This document shows, one piece after another, positions 22,901-26,644 of a DNA stretch of 64,000 nucleotides. The translations under genes and the position numbers were made by a program. Below the pieces are notes generated by a model, which worked only from the letters and a program-made list of their open reading frames with translations, was not told where the DNA came from and made no database searches. Position 1 is the stretch's first letter. The number at the start of each line of letters is the position of its first letter. The DNA is from Priestia megaterium NBRC 15308 = ATCC 14581 (GTDB lineage: Bacteria > Bacillota > Bacilli > Bacillales > Bacillaceae_H): contig NZ_CP009920.1 of assembly GCF_000832985.1 (NCBI RefSeq), positions 744,001-808,000 of the forward strand, in the 5' to 3' direction.

Positions 22901-23451
22901 TTGTGACATGTAATGTTTGTAAAGTCACCTGCCGAGAACTGGCACCTGTCAGACGCAGAACAATCCAAGTGCAGCTTCAAAATGGAACGTATCGAACCCT
23001 TCATCTAATTCATCTCGTTAAAACTATCACCGTAATAATTAAAATTACGGGAGAAAACGGTTCATATATAAGTGAGCCTTATCAAATAAGCTCCTACGAA
23101 CGCATAGCTTTAGAAGTACCTTTAAATGCAAAGGTGCACTGTGATATTACCGTCTCCGACTTTTTTGCACAACTAATCTATTTACGAAATCAGCCAGCAA
23201 GTATTTTCTTCTCTTTTGATTTAAATCAGCAATTCCTCTCTGAAAGAGATGTAGTGGTGACCATTAAAGGTAACCAAATTCGCCCGCGCTGCGAAGATGG
23301 GGTTATTGGAGAATGGGGAGAATATAAAGGAGTAGAAAATTTCACTCTGAAAGTCTCTGAAATTCAAGATTGGATAAAAACGCATACCAAAAAAGAAATT
23401 CAAATTAAACTTAATCAATTTAATTTCACTAGCGAAAACAATAAAAATTAA
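1978..23451 (+). CDS. Giant repeat protein: N-domain, DUF11-like domain, 76 carboxypeptidase-regulatory-like domains, Cys-rich C-domain
   Basis: A single uninterrupted frame of 7157 aa. Start ATG at 1978 follows AAAAGGAG; a GTG nine bases earlier overlaps that ribosome site and is less likely. Residues 1-215 form an aromatic, beta-rich domain (AAYDGTTIYFRIRL, FAWGVLI). About 217-345 resemble a DUF11 domain (VTVTNNGRALARQVVVNDVF, SWTIGNLAAGQTATLTYTV). About 357-6960 are roughly 87-aa domains of the carboxypeptidase-regulatory (transthyretin-like) type, each with GxV...GA.V, TD.NG.Y and L.PG.Y signatures. About 6967-7157 are a terminal domain whose six cysteines (6969, 6978, 6981, 6985, 7055, 7105) are the only ones I found in the protein. 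I see no signal peptide, LPXTG motif or membrane anchor. Function unknown; by inference a very long surface or spore-associated fibre. Monocistronic, with its own terminator. Confidence 0.92.
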   Translation: MAFPSNTQFQPIFIGNQPIYDVVGDESPASTDIVGNTQFPAAFAAYDGTTIYFRIRLNSDPRSSKNTGFSNFAWGVLINTSGDPGVYDWLANVNGLDNTINLVKNTTRVFNSWNDPAEGTDGRGSPTFSRPIVNFDVARVTVTNDGSNFGGDADYFLDFQFPAADFFRVLGISTTSPLQFIIFSSANANNYNKDSLQTSEGFQFVNALTNPVAPQDVDVRANLTAAKTITSGPTSVFTGSLTTWAQSVTVTNNGRALARQVVVNDVFSLDQFSSIGSINTSAGTTVFNSSNRTLSWTIGNLAAGQTATLTYTVIGTFTTSGTRRLNTVTASGTDDFTGLQLTNATAFNNIEAAAAAAVTGKVTSGQTGLPLSGVTVELRNQNNVLITTTQTNAVGNYSFTQLASGTYTLNFIAANFVTATRTPTVPAGQTQIINVTLQPSPGIVTGTVTSTGGTPVASATINLIDAFNTVAATATTNIQGQYTLSNVNPGQYSVTVSAPNFQSQLLGITVTSNQTTTANFTLAPSPGIVTGVVSNASGTPIQGAVVEVLDSGNNVIATVTANAQGQYTINQLAPGTFQLRVKAQNFQTTLLGFTVQASQTTTQNVILQPSPGTLTGAVNDAQTGVSLSGVSVNVVNQGGITVATATTNAQGQYSVTNLALGSYTVTFGQPGFGSQTIGAIIQSNQTTTLNAALNRLVGVINGVITSGQGGALAGAVVNVFLNNGLVASVTTNQVGAYVLPNLAPGSYTVTAIAQNFQSKVAGAQVVAFQTTTVNFSLTPDPGTLTGTVTDSTGATVAGATINVRTTVGGAIIGSAVTDQNGVYTIPNLSAESYIVTATALNFQSSSQGTAIRSDQTTTLNFTLAFNPVTITGTIRNQQTGDSIAGAQIQVRILDTNGSVIATVFANSEGNFLVPQLAPGTYTLVVTAPNFQTSFATITVSPGGQANIDVSLAPNPGIITGQVVNGTTGDPIVGAGVSVVNQSNVQVQVGFTDSQGIYMIEGLPPGNYHVAVNAANFQTNIAGGIVLADTTTVVNVSLPPEPGLIAGNVSPIQPNTVVALYSAKNIFIQSVLTDGSGNYQFSNLAPGNYILIASSPNFAVQSAGAIVSSNTATSVNFTLVPNPSIISGVVTDTGGAAIPNASVQIFDANETILATAGTDAHGAYSIGNLPPGSFSVLVTAPSFGHLTSGIILSPGSTLANINFALTPNPGAISGQVTDVATGAPLAGSTVVIRQAIGSGVAVATVTSDSSGNFLVQGLAPGSYTVISSFPTFGTKTIGAIVSSDTTTTASIALNELAGSISGQLVDSTGTTITGPNLQVRLLDLNGVLIEALLAQSDGTFAFFNVFPGSYVLNASAPAFQATTIGIQVQADQQVQTSVILQPSPATLTGQVINQQTGISIAGSIVSVLNSNTGLLIGRGASGQDGMFVIENLPAGSFVASAGAQDFGTDSRAVILSPRQMTTTTLTLTPDPGSVSGFVVNRNNGDTLAGASIQIFDQTGAPAVSVSANAQGQFLVSGLAPGLYTAIAASVGYTSGTISFTVVSDTQAIASFALEPNPSTIQGAVTNGATGTPLSGTDVIIRQFNATGPIIATSVTDANGFYTASNLPQGTFTVIVVNAAFGSQASSVTLAPGETAALNFGLEQLPSTVQGTVTDAETGDPIINALIQLIDANGILVTQAQTDINGLYQIAGFTAGDYTIAFTNPTFQSQTLSFTSQPNQTSVVNTNLIASPGSITGQVLDAETASPLIGASIQVFPALGLNPIATLVTDGSGHYFLDGLAPGSYILIGSFQTYATSSTGVTVLSNDTSSSTIFLVPTPATVSGTVRSDTGEPIINASVRILDQNEFVLGTIVTDEFGNYSLTDLPQGNQEIIVSAPGFATQLGGVILIPGQVVTNLNFTLTANSGSISGQIITADTEMPIVGAIAMVRAVAGVPVVVASTTTDEFGNYKINGLQPGSYTVTGSATGYALNTVGAIVISNQATQANIVLSPLVGSISGTVLDVRGNPIVNIPTQIRVFSQSGVLLQTVAAQSDGTFSITNLPPGSYQLTVTAPNYAANTVGAFVTANEVTLLTVPLTPNPGNVNGQVVNRTTGDAILSAIVSVTDLNGLPIGSTVTDQNGNFSIPNLPATTIIVSAVATNFGSDSRSVILTAGSTGTALLTLTPNPGSVSGTVINQQTDAPLIGATLQIFDFTGALVATVLSDRNGLYQIQNLTPGFYQVIATSANFGTQVQNVEVTSNVTSTVNLVLTPDAGSIFGTVVNQQTGALIVGASVVVRLFSPAGPVVQTTATDSSGQFTVLNLGPGAYAVTVFNPNFGTQSTTTFVQSNTVSIVSLALLPNPGAVQGLITSAQTGEPALNTQINILSDAGILVATVQTDSNGNYFVPGLAPGTYTLVFSNHNFQSSTIGAIVGSDTVITVNTALTPDPGTITGTVIDSQTGLPIAGASVQIFPAQSLIPIASAITGQDGGYTVLGIQPGDYVVEATVSNYTVTAVGTGVFPNTPATAALLLSPNPAALSGTITSTNGTSIAGAAVRIIDQNETVLGTGVTDQNGHFTIGNLPPGSQSAVVSASEFGTQIIGVTLSPGQIITDFSAQLTPNSGNIQGQTVNAQDGALIAGADIVIRKTGASSIIVTNATTDVDGNYHVNDLAPGTYLVTASKSGFGTNTVGVIVVSDTIATANVPLTALAGVISGTIIDPQGNPITGNNIQIQVFDQNGHLIKSVLANSDGAFTVVDLPPGSYQLTFTAPNFTTGIFSATVTSEQTIVLVATLQPDPATVTTQVVSGETSEPIPGAIVTFTLPNGTIVGSGVTDTNGSISILNLPSQTLNVSVTANNFGSLSQSVILTPGQVAQITISLSPEVGRLEGTIVNELTGEPIAGATLKVFDFTRGIIATVMTDTFGFYKIQNLSSDVYRVIASAQGFGSTVQEAMVVANQQTVLDFFLPPDAGSIQGTIMNQQTGSPLAGVSIIVRQFTPTGPIIAALSTDQNGIFTVNNLAPGTYTVVGLNPNFGSEAASTIVQSDSVSNISLALIPNPGIVQGQITNAQTGAGLTNSFARILDSNRVIIQEVQTDGNGNYRAEGLAPGDYVLIAVASDFQREAIGFSVVSDASTTVNVTLLPDPGRITGRVLDQQTGLALDGATVQLFPPQSLVPIANALTDQNGMFQMGGLAPGEYILVANARNYARGAVGTVVFSNETAVANIELQANPSTVSGSITSINGAPIGNASIRVISQNETVLGTALTDQNGNYVISNLPPGAQTIVVNAPAFSNELSGITLQPGDVLENINFSLNPNSGNITGQIINAQTGEAISSAIVVVRLVGGVGVIVANSITNENGNYFIGGLAPGTYTVVASENGFASISVGAVVQSDETSLANISLIPNAGKITGTITDAGGSPVLGMNTQIQVFDQSGTLLKTLLAQYDGTYDILDLLPSSYTLIITVPNFVTATTNAVVISDQTTEANITLKLNPAAVTGQVLNSSTGTPINGALITITDLNGIAVGSGATDLNGNFTVLNLPPATLNISAATGGFGNDSKSVILTPGEIEATTLSLTPTPGTVTGTVLNAQSGAPLAGATVQIFDFTRALVATLQTNQSGVYQYQNLAPGSYRLIATANNFGAVTQDTQVTSEATTTLNFNLTPGPGTITGSVFNQQTGAPIAGASIAIRQFSPFGPIISTITTNIQGQFTVFNLTPGAYTAVASDPNFGTESASTLVQSNSVSTVLLNLSPDPGIVQGTITSAQTGQTLADILLRILDVNGVLVTVSQTDISGNYRIQGLAPGTYTIVAANPQFQQLTNGVTIASNQTVTENISLQPNPGSITGTIVNAQTGTSLSGAVLQVFQSGSMTPVANTVTDQNGSFSFIGLAPGEYSLVAQATNFGSAVAGAIVTSGNTTTITIQSPPLPGVISGRVTDFSSNTLSNATVRLLDSNQNVIGIGSTDLTGNYTIGNVAAGTYIIIASASGFATNTQGVTIAPAQVLSNFNIPLETSTGTITGQVTSSGAATPVAGATVIIRSLQQENGGIVVGTVNTDQQGIYLAQNLPPGNYSVAVTKTGFGTQTQTFTVASNQTSTANFALLADAGTLAGFLTDINGNPITGSNIFLRIFTDDNVLLKSVTAQPDGTFGVFGLDPGTYTVIAEAPNYAANSIPITITANQTTTVAIALTPNPATISGNVVNQQTNTPLQGVTITASSNEQIIATAVTDINGNFQLTNLAAGTISIVTFAQNFVNTPQTIVLSPGETQQIILSLTPLTGTITGTVINQQTGEPVQGASVEIRQFSPAGPIVATTVTDGLGVFTISDLQPASYTIIAQATNFGTQAATTTVLPNDVSTVTIGLTLLPGTVQGTIRNENTSAPLEEAIVRVIRRDGTVVDEVLTNAQGLFTIGGLPADSYTLVAISSGFQRQTVGFTVAPEQTTTVDVNLQLNPGTLTGTVTDFFTGGPIANAIVLVFPSQSITSIARGITNENGQYTILNLAPGEYNIIAVATDFARGGVGAVISAGSTTVANIQLTSNPATISGTVTDSGGNVIPNGTVRVLDQNETVLGTAITDINGNYSVGNLSQGTLTIIASAQGFATQLTAVTLTPAQTLPNVDIQLTALVGSITGRVFNLATGQSIVGAITVVRTSGGTNVIVDSGTTDQNGRYLIEGLAPGSYSVGATASGFGTTTVGAFVQANDATTADLGLSPLTGTVFGTVTNVNGSGITDSNIQVQVFTATSTLLKTLLANADGSFNVIDLAPGTYLIQVTAPNYATGVASVNVRANTTTSVSVRLTPNPATVTGQVVNSVTSSPLTGVIITVTDANGIIVGNAISDLNGQFIIRNLPPNTVIVTATATQPGFGSSSTSVPLGPGATGNVLLSLAPQAGSVTGTVRNAQTADPLQGATIQIFNFTRGLVATVVTDQTGQYRADNLAPGTYRVIASNQNFGSLVQETDVAVNEVTTLNFNLSPNPGSVEGTVFNQQTGQPLGSVSIVIRQFSPAGPVIANSSTNGNGTFTIPHLPPGTYTVIATLPNFGTQAASTQVFSNETAAVQLSLPPNPGAVQGFVTNAETGEPLFNTLVRIVDTDNVVVGTVQTDINGRYSIQNISPGTYTLIIINPDFQRQTLGFAITSSQTTTINVSLQSNPGSIVGIVTSAQTGLPLVGATVHISPSQGLISIGNTVSDENGQYRFISIQPGSYTISANATNFARISAGASVFANIQSIVNISLQSNPASMSGQIVDQDENPIPNASIRVLDQSETVLGTGISGSDGRYTVQGLPPGIRNIVVSAAGFSTATSGITLLPGESLLDVNFILVANPGILTGTVIDANTNAPLVGVNVVVRNLLGVIVSSGFSNVDGRYTIQNLTSGQYTVSFFDERYDAVSLGAQITSNTTTILNATLARASEAGTDKTPSIRGQIVDEQGVPITTPFIPVKIFDKNLVVVQILLALSNGRFEVFDLAPGTYLVNAGASDFASNTVSAIVRNSETTEVVVTLTPLPGTLTGQVINGVSGEGIVGAFITATRSNGVIIATGISGDNGSFTIPNLPAGSLNIIAQAIGFGNATTSAIITNGKTTTTILSLSPNPGHLIGQVTSASSGLPLQGATVQLFDENRTFILSVVTDSQGNFTVPTLSPGKYVAVASSFGFGSELRGFTIIANQDTIIAFDLAPNPGIIRGQVVTSEAGQPIPNTSVVIRALTPSGPILATTVTDSNGFYEVTGIVSGTYTVVFSGAPLFGSDISSVQLDAGEIEIVNASLSSFISTVQGRVVNEEGNGLANTLVQLFNTQSGLIRRVQTDNDGNYFIRGFTAGSYTITANQPNFQAALTRFEAAPNEVATINFTLLADPGIISGTIRDVVTNQPVPGAVVNLFPNQSLSPIAFAVTDQLGNYQFPGLQLGSYVVVGSEFNYASASTGANVTSNQVTIANLFLQPNFASISGTVSTLEGLPINNATVRILNQNQVIIGYGITNENGFYAIGNIPVGTFTVIASAPAFQSVLSDLTLAQGDQRKNVDFVLQPNPGILTGTVTTQNNEPIAGAFVNVRLLGVTGIIIASTVTDSNGRYVITDLPPGSYTISATASGFETKAVGAIIETNATEIADIMLTGVFGSINGVVLNNLAQPIVGSSISLSLFDANNLLIFTTTGYSDGTFSFPNLEPGNYFITASASGFITEVIGARVTANEATFARILLQSSPATVTGQVVTLAGGQAIQGAIVSATTLEGQVLAVTATDVSGSFTIMNLPPGPLIVTATAVNFGADSKTVLLQTNGITSTTLFLSMAPGFLTGTVKSEAKNQIPNTVVQLFDFTNGLVATAVTNAIGQYTIQGLNPGNYRVVFTAEGFERLSAGATINSGETTSLNVKLSSLFATIKGSVLNAQTKSPIQGAAVAIRYQSSSGPIFATVFTDTSGQFIISSIPDGAFSIIATAAGFGSQGLTAFAVGGQTFTFNLLLLPQVGTIRGKVTDSSSGAPLANTRIRVINASGVIVTTTQTDVNGNYLLSNLAAGTYQIVTSNVDYQAAAQTVTLTTNEVKEVNFTLNGNPATLIGRFVDKETKLPIIGALIEVFDAVDVSVGFGLTDENGQYVIEGLPQGAFSVRASASGYMSETVQIQLSPNEVLELNFTLTTTAAFTGAIIGQVVDNSTSLPIANAHVNLLDNEGQLIASTTTNEAGQYFFASLEANTYTVVVDADGYQTQQQSVTLTPLFQQGEAIVANFRLDRIELGATITGTVVNADTKQPLFGATIHVINIKNQIVGRATTDRLGRFTINDILTGTYTILVNATGFIPADPQRIKVHSGEVLDLQTFELKQIPSSTGAITGRVVDNSTSVPIANVRINLLDIDNQGQLAASTTTNEAGEYSFVSLKAGTYTVVVDADGYQAIPPSVTLTIRQGETQRADFRLNPIGSRATITGKVINADTKQPIFGAMIHVINTEGQIVGRTTTDLLGRFTINDIPPGTYTILVTATGFIPADPQQITVKSGEILDLQTFDLKPKNPAPPPFNPCDLINPVVTCNVCKVTCRELAPVRRRTIQVQLQNGTYRTLHLIHLVKTITVIIKITGENGSYISEPYQISSYERIALEVPLNAKVHCDITVSDFFAQLIYLRNQPASIFFSFDLNQQFLSERDVVVTIKGNQIRPRCEDGVIGEWGEYKGVENFTLKVSEIQDWIKTHTKKEIQIKLNQFNFTSENNKN
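13732..15558 (+). repeat. Short fifth cycle of the array, lacking its E-type domain
   Basis: This cycle is 1827 bp, 255 bp (85 codons, one domain) shorter than its neighbours. The D-type domain (ITASSNEQIIATA, about 14524) is followed directly by the F-type domain (VEIRQFSPAGPI, about 14780); the FDFTRGLVAT-type E domain seen in most other cycles is missing. The frame is kept, as expected for recombination between homologous domains. Confidence 0.8.
21769..22317 (+). repeat. Two-domain tandem duplication, copy 1
   Basis: A pair of domains near the C-terminus is repeated in the next 540 bp. The copies share long identical DNA runs, for example about 36 bp starting at 21919 and again at 22474 (555 bp apart). 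That makes them much more alike than other domains of the array, so this is a recent duplication. Confidence 0.85.
22318..22857 (+). repeat. Two-domain tandem duplication, copy 2
   Basis: Second copy of the pair that starts at 21769. It differs by a 6-bp in-frame insertion (LLDIDNQGQL against LLDNEGQL) and scattered substitutions. It directly precedes the proline-rich linker NPAPPPFNP and the Cys-rich terminal domain. Confidence 0.85.
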
Positions 23452-23484
23452 AGCAGTTTGATAAGGAAGTTATTCTTAACATAT

Positions 23485-23515
23485 AAAAAAGCACTCATAT
23501 ACTGAGTGCTTTTTT
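23485..23515. terminator. Bidirectional terminator (giant gene / Fbp-like gene)
   Basis: AAAAAAGCACTCA pairs with TGAGTGCTTTTTT around a 5-nt loop. The symmetrical A and T runs allow it to end both the giant gene and the convergent small gene. Confidence 0.92.
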
Positions 23516-23516
23516 A

Positions 23517-23702
23517 TCATTGAGAAAGAGGTCCCTGATTATACATGAATGCCTTCACTTTTACATATTGAGCTTCTAACTCTTGAAGTGTCAGTTCGTA
23601 TAGGTGCCGATTTCCTTTTTTATAAATACCAAAGTTCAATAGCGCATTAATAAACCAATTTCTCTTATGTTCCGTTTCAGGCTGTGTGTGTTGTTTCACC
23701 AT
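23517..23702 (-). CDS. Small basic protein, Fur-regulated FbpA-like
   Basis: A 61-aa protein whose core NFGIYKKGNRHLYELTLQEL matches what I remember of the Fur-regulated basic protein FbpA family (GVYKK..RQLYELTL.ELE). In B. subtilis, Fbp proteins act with the small RNA FsrA in the iron-sparing response. I chose the ATG at 23702 after AGGTGGTGG; two in-frame GTG codons lie just before it. I looked for a Fur box upstream and saw no convincing one, so iron control is not shown by this sequence. Family assignment is from memory of the motif. Confidence 0.6.
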   Translation of the reverse strand: MVKQHTQPETEHKRNWFINALLNFGIYKKGNRHLYELTLQELEAQYVKVKAFMYNQGPLSQ

Positions 23703-23810
23703 TTCCACCACCTAAGTTTATCTCATATTAATTTTGCAAAGCGTTTGCTTTTACACAAATGATTTTACTTCTGCACGATGAAAAAACAGTGAAATAGAAA
23801 GCATTTTTAT

Positions 23811-24704
23811 TTAAATTTCTGCAGTCGGACCCGCCATTTTTTTACGTCTTTTTACTTCCGATAATATTTTCCCAATATAATAAATAACACTAATAAAAAC
23901 CGACATAATAGCAAAATAAGTACCGATTACAACAAAAGGATTCGGACTTTCAAAGCCGCTTTCTTTTCCATTCATCTCTCTTTCCATACCTCGGCCATCG
24001 TGATCAAAGTTCGGACGTTCGTGACCAGCAGATGCCGTCGCAGAAGATTTGTTCTCGCTAAATGAATGGTGATCAAAATCCAGCTTCCCACCGCCATTTT
24101 GCGGTATATCTGAGGAACTTAAATTCAGTACTTTCGTTATTCTTCCAAGCTTTCCAAGAAAACCCGTCTCATTTATTTCGTATATGCCAACGACTAACAG
24201 TGCAACGGTTGCAAGCTTAGCTGCTATGCTCAAGCTTTTCTTTGACTTTTTGAATTTCGTCATATTTTTACATACGTTTATAACCCATTGCCAATGAAGA
24301 CCTATGTGAGCGGCTACTAAAATTAACACTAAAAACGATACCGAAATATGCGAAATCTTAAACCATTGTTCATTGCCAACATTAATATTCGGAAATACTA
24401 CTCTTGAAATAAAAATACCGCTTACCATAATAAATGACATTGTAATCAACAGCATGATATTTAAAAAGTAACCAAACTTTGTTCTGCGCGGAAGCTTGCG
24501 GTCAAATAATTTAACCGTAACTTTCTTTACCCACTGCCAGTTTAGCAGCACGTGGGTAAAAAAGGCGACGGCAATCGCCAACCCCGCAATTTCATGAAAC
24601 GTTAACCCTCCCAATACTTGTTTGTTAAAAAACAAAACAAACGTAACGGCCATTAAAAGATCCAGTCCAAACCGGACGTACATCATCTTTTTCACTCTAT
24701 TCAT
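23811..24704 (-). CDS. DUF4405-type membrane protein (possible b-type cytochrome-like)
   Basis: A 297-aa protein with two related membrane halves, each carrying paired histidines: FHEIAG and THVLLNWQW in the first, KISHIS and AHIGLHWQW in the second. Such spacing suits haem or quinone ligation, as in DUF4405/cytochrome b561-like families. A polar, His/Ser-rich loop (about residues 205-250) and a last helix follow. The GAGGAG sequence abuts the ATG at 24704; a GTG three codons further in (24695) has better spacing, so the start is uncertain by a few residues. Monocistronic. Partner and function unknown. Confidence 0.7.
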   Translation of the reverse strand: MNRVKKMMYVRFGLDLLMAVTFVLFFNKQVLGGLTFHEIAGLAIAVAFFTHVLLNWQWVKKVTVKLFDRKLPRRTKFGYFLNIMLLITMSFIMVSGIFISRVVFPNINVGNEQWFKISHISVSFLVLILVAAHIGLHWQWVINVCKNMTKFKKSKKSLSIAAKLATVALLVVGIYEINETGFLGKLGRITKVLNLSSSDIPQNGGGKLDFDHHSFSENKSSATASAGHERPNFDHDGRGMEREMNGKESGFESPNPFVVIGTYFAIMSVFISVIYYIGKILSEVKRRKKMAGPTAEI

Positions 24705-24868
24705 TCTCCTCAGCTATGTATTTGTCAAAACAACCTCTTTTTCATATTTCTTAATGTAAGCAGAGTTGGTGAAAATTAGGTGAAACGACTGATTTTTTTA
24801 CCAAAATAACCAGTCTTGAGCTCTATAAAAACCAAAGTTCCATCATTTTATTTTTTAGAAAATAGCTG

Positions 24869-24897
24869 TTGACAAAGAAAAAAGAAGCACGTATAGT
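24869..24897 (+). promoter_or_regulatory. SigA promoter of the T-box transcript
   Basis: TTGACA (24869-24874), 17 bp, TATAGT (24892-24897): close to the vegetative consensus and placed just before the T-box leader. Confidence 0.85.
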
Positions 24898-24934
24898 AAT
24901 GGTTATTCATCAAGAACTTTCAGTTTTTAATCGA

Positions 24935-25204
24935 AAACACAGCGATTGGGAGTAGTAGAAGCTTATTATTCGGTCAAGAGAGCTACGGGTTGGTGTAACG
25001 TAGTCCAATAATACTTTGAACTCGCCCAGGAGTGGTAATTCAGAAAGAATGCAGAAGTATTCTCTAAGTTTTAACGTCTAACCTTCGTTATCAGGTTTTA
25101 AGCAGGGTTCTTTAAGAGCCAACAAGAGTGGTACCGCGGTTAGCTAAAGCTTATCGTCTCTTCTCTCATTTGATAATGAGGTAGGAGACGATAAGCTTTT
25201 TTTA
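24935..25204 (+). promoter_or_regulatory. T-box riboswitch, probably leucine (CUC) responsive
   Basis: The leader holds the hallmark T-box bulge TGGTACCGCGG (25129-25139), followed by a terminator (AAAGCTTATCGTCTC from 25146, pairing with GAGACGATAAGCTT ending 25198, then a T run). In stem I, TATTATT (24964-24970) pairs with AATAATA, and TGGG pairs with CCCA below it. The specifier loop then holds AGTAG on the 5' side and GAA-CTC-GCC on the 3' side. Placing the specifier at 25021-25023 gives CTC (leucine); a one-base shift would give TCG (serine), so the call is probable, not certain. Uncharged tRNA would antiterminate and switch on the permease. Confidence 0.85.
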
Positions 25205-25231
25205 TTTTATAAAAAAGTGGAGGGAAAAGTC

Positions 25232-26602
25232 ATGAAGAAGGACAACCAAGGTTTGCAGCGAACAATGACTTCACGTCATATTATGATGATGGCGCTAGGT
25301 GGAGCAATTGGCGCTGGTTTATTTAAAGGAAGCAGCTCAGCTATTGATATGGCAGGACCATCAGTTATCATTGCTTATTTAATTGGCGGAATTATTTTAC
25401 TATTCATTATGCAAGGTCTTGCTGAAATGGCCGTTCGAAACAGTGACGCACGAACGTTTCGTGATTTAGTTCAGTCGATTTTAGGAAGCTACCCCGCTTA
25501 TTTTTTAGACTGGATTTACTGGAAAATGTGGGTGTTAAACATTGCAGCTGAAGCCGTTGTAGCAGCTATTTTTATTCAGTACTGGCTTCCTGATTATCCA
25601 ATTTGGATGCTTGCTTTAGGCGTATCCGTTATTGTCACAGTTATTAACTTGCTTTCGGTTAAAGCATTTGCTGAAACGGAATACTGGTTAGCCTTAATTA
25701 AAATTACGGTCATTGTGATCTTTATCATCGCTGGACTTCTGTTACTATTTGTATCATTTGGTCACCATACCGCAGCCGGCTTTTCAAACTTGAGCGATCA
25801 CGGCGGTTTCTTCCCTAAAGGACCAACTGGGTTAATTACGGCGATGCTAGTGGTCATCTACTCTTACGGTGGAACTGAAATCATCGGAGTGACGCTAGCT
25901 GAAACAAAAAATCCTGAAAAAGTAGTACCAAAAGCCGTGCGCAGCACATTAACGCGTATCATTGCTTTTTATCTGTTCCCGTTTTTTATCATCGTGAGCT
26001 TAATTCCTTGGAATGAAGTGAATGGCGTTTCTCAAAGCCCTTTTGTGATGGTATTTAAAATGATTGGAATTCCTGGAGCAGACCATATTATGAATGCCGT
26101 GATCTTGTTAGCCGTTATTTCTTCAATGAACTCAGGGCTTTACGGTTCCTCGCGTATTTTATATACGCAAGCAGTAGACGGTCGAGTGCCAAAGATATTT
26201 TCGAAACTTTCTGTTAACAAAGTTCCTGTCTATGCAATCTTAATGTGTACATCATCCCTTTATGTGGGCGTGTTGATTTCCTTATTTGCAGGAAGTAAAA
26301 CATTTGATTATTTGATGGGATCCTTAGGATATACCGTGTTGTTTATTTGGTTGATTATTGCAATCGCACACTTAAAGTCCCGCAAAGTTCAGCCAGAAGC
26401 ATCGAGTAGCTACTCTGTTAAATGGTTTCCTTATACGACGTGGGCTGCCCTAATTGCACTAAGCGCTATTTTAATTGGTGTTATCTGCACAACCTCCGTT
26501 GTTATTACGACTATTACACTAGCTATCTATTTATTTATTACAGCTACGTATATCTTTAAAGGCCGCTTTTATCGATCATCAGCAGTCAAGCACGCTAAAT
26601 AA
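25232..26602 (+). CDS. Amino-acid permease (APC superfamily), T-box controlled
   Basis: A 456-aa protein with about twelve membrane helices and the APC helix-1 motif GGAIGAGLFKGSS near residue 28. The segment VIYSYGGTEIIGVTLAETKN is the conserved helix-6 / loop region, and SSMNSGLYGSSRILY is also typical. Such permeases import an amino acid with protons. B. subtilis YvbW is a T-box-controlled putative leucine permease of this family, and the CTC specifier here fits a similar role. Start ATG at 25232 with GGAGGG upstream; the in-frame GTG at 25217 lies within the ribosome site and is unlikely. Monocistronic. Confidence 0.88.
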   Translation: MKKDNQGLQRTMTSRHIMMMALGGAIGAGLFKGSSSAIDMAGPSVIIAYLIGGIILLFIMQGLAEMAVRNSDARTFRDLVQSILGSYPAYFLDWIYWKMWVLNIAAEAVVAAIFIQYWLPDYPIWMLALGVSVIVTVINLLSVKAFAETEYWLALIKITVIVIFIIAGLLLLFVSFGHHTAAGFSNLSDHGGFFPKGPTGLITAMLVVIYSYGGTEIIGVTLAETKNPEKVVPKAVRSTLTRIIAFYLFPFFIIVSLIPWNEVNGVSQSPFVMVFKMIGIPGADHIMNAVILLAVISSMNSGLYGSSRILYTQAVDGRVPKIFSKLSVNKVPVYAILMCTSSLYVGVLISLFAGSKTFDYLMGSLGYTVLFIWLIIAIAHLKSRKVQPEASSSYSVKWFPYTTWAALIALSAILIGVICTTSVVITTITLAIYLFITATYIFKGRFYRSSAVKHAK

Positions 26603-26643
26603 AAAAACGTCTCCTTTGAGTCATCAGAGGAGGCGTTTTTTTA
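26601..26643. terminator. Bidirectional terminator
   Basis: AACGTCTCCTTTGA pairs with TCAGAGGAGGCGTT (two wobble positions), flanked by A and T runs. It ends both the permease gene and the convergent DUF819 gene. Confidence 0.88.
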
Positions 26644-26644
26644 T

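Noticed and set aside
2619-22928. More than twenty antisense and out-of-frame open reading frames inside the giant gene
   Set aside because: They are shadows of the repeat codons, recur at equivalent places in the repeats, lack ribosome sites and have no recognisable protein features.
22860-23451. Sortase (LPXTG) or transmembrane anchor at the end of the giant protein
   Set aside because: No such motif and no hydrophobic helix followed by basic residues is visible.
23703-23800. Fur box upstream of the FbpA-like gene
   Set aside because: The AT-rich stretch has no acceptable 7-1-7 palindrome, so iron regulation was not claimed from sequence.
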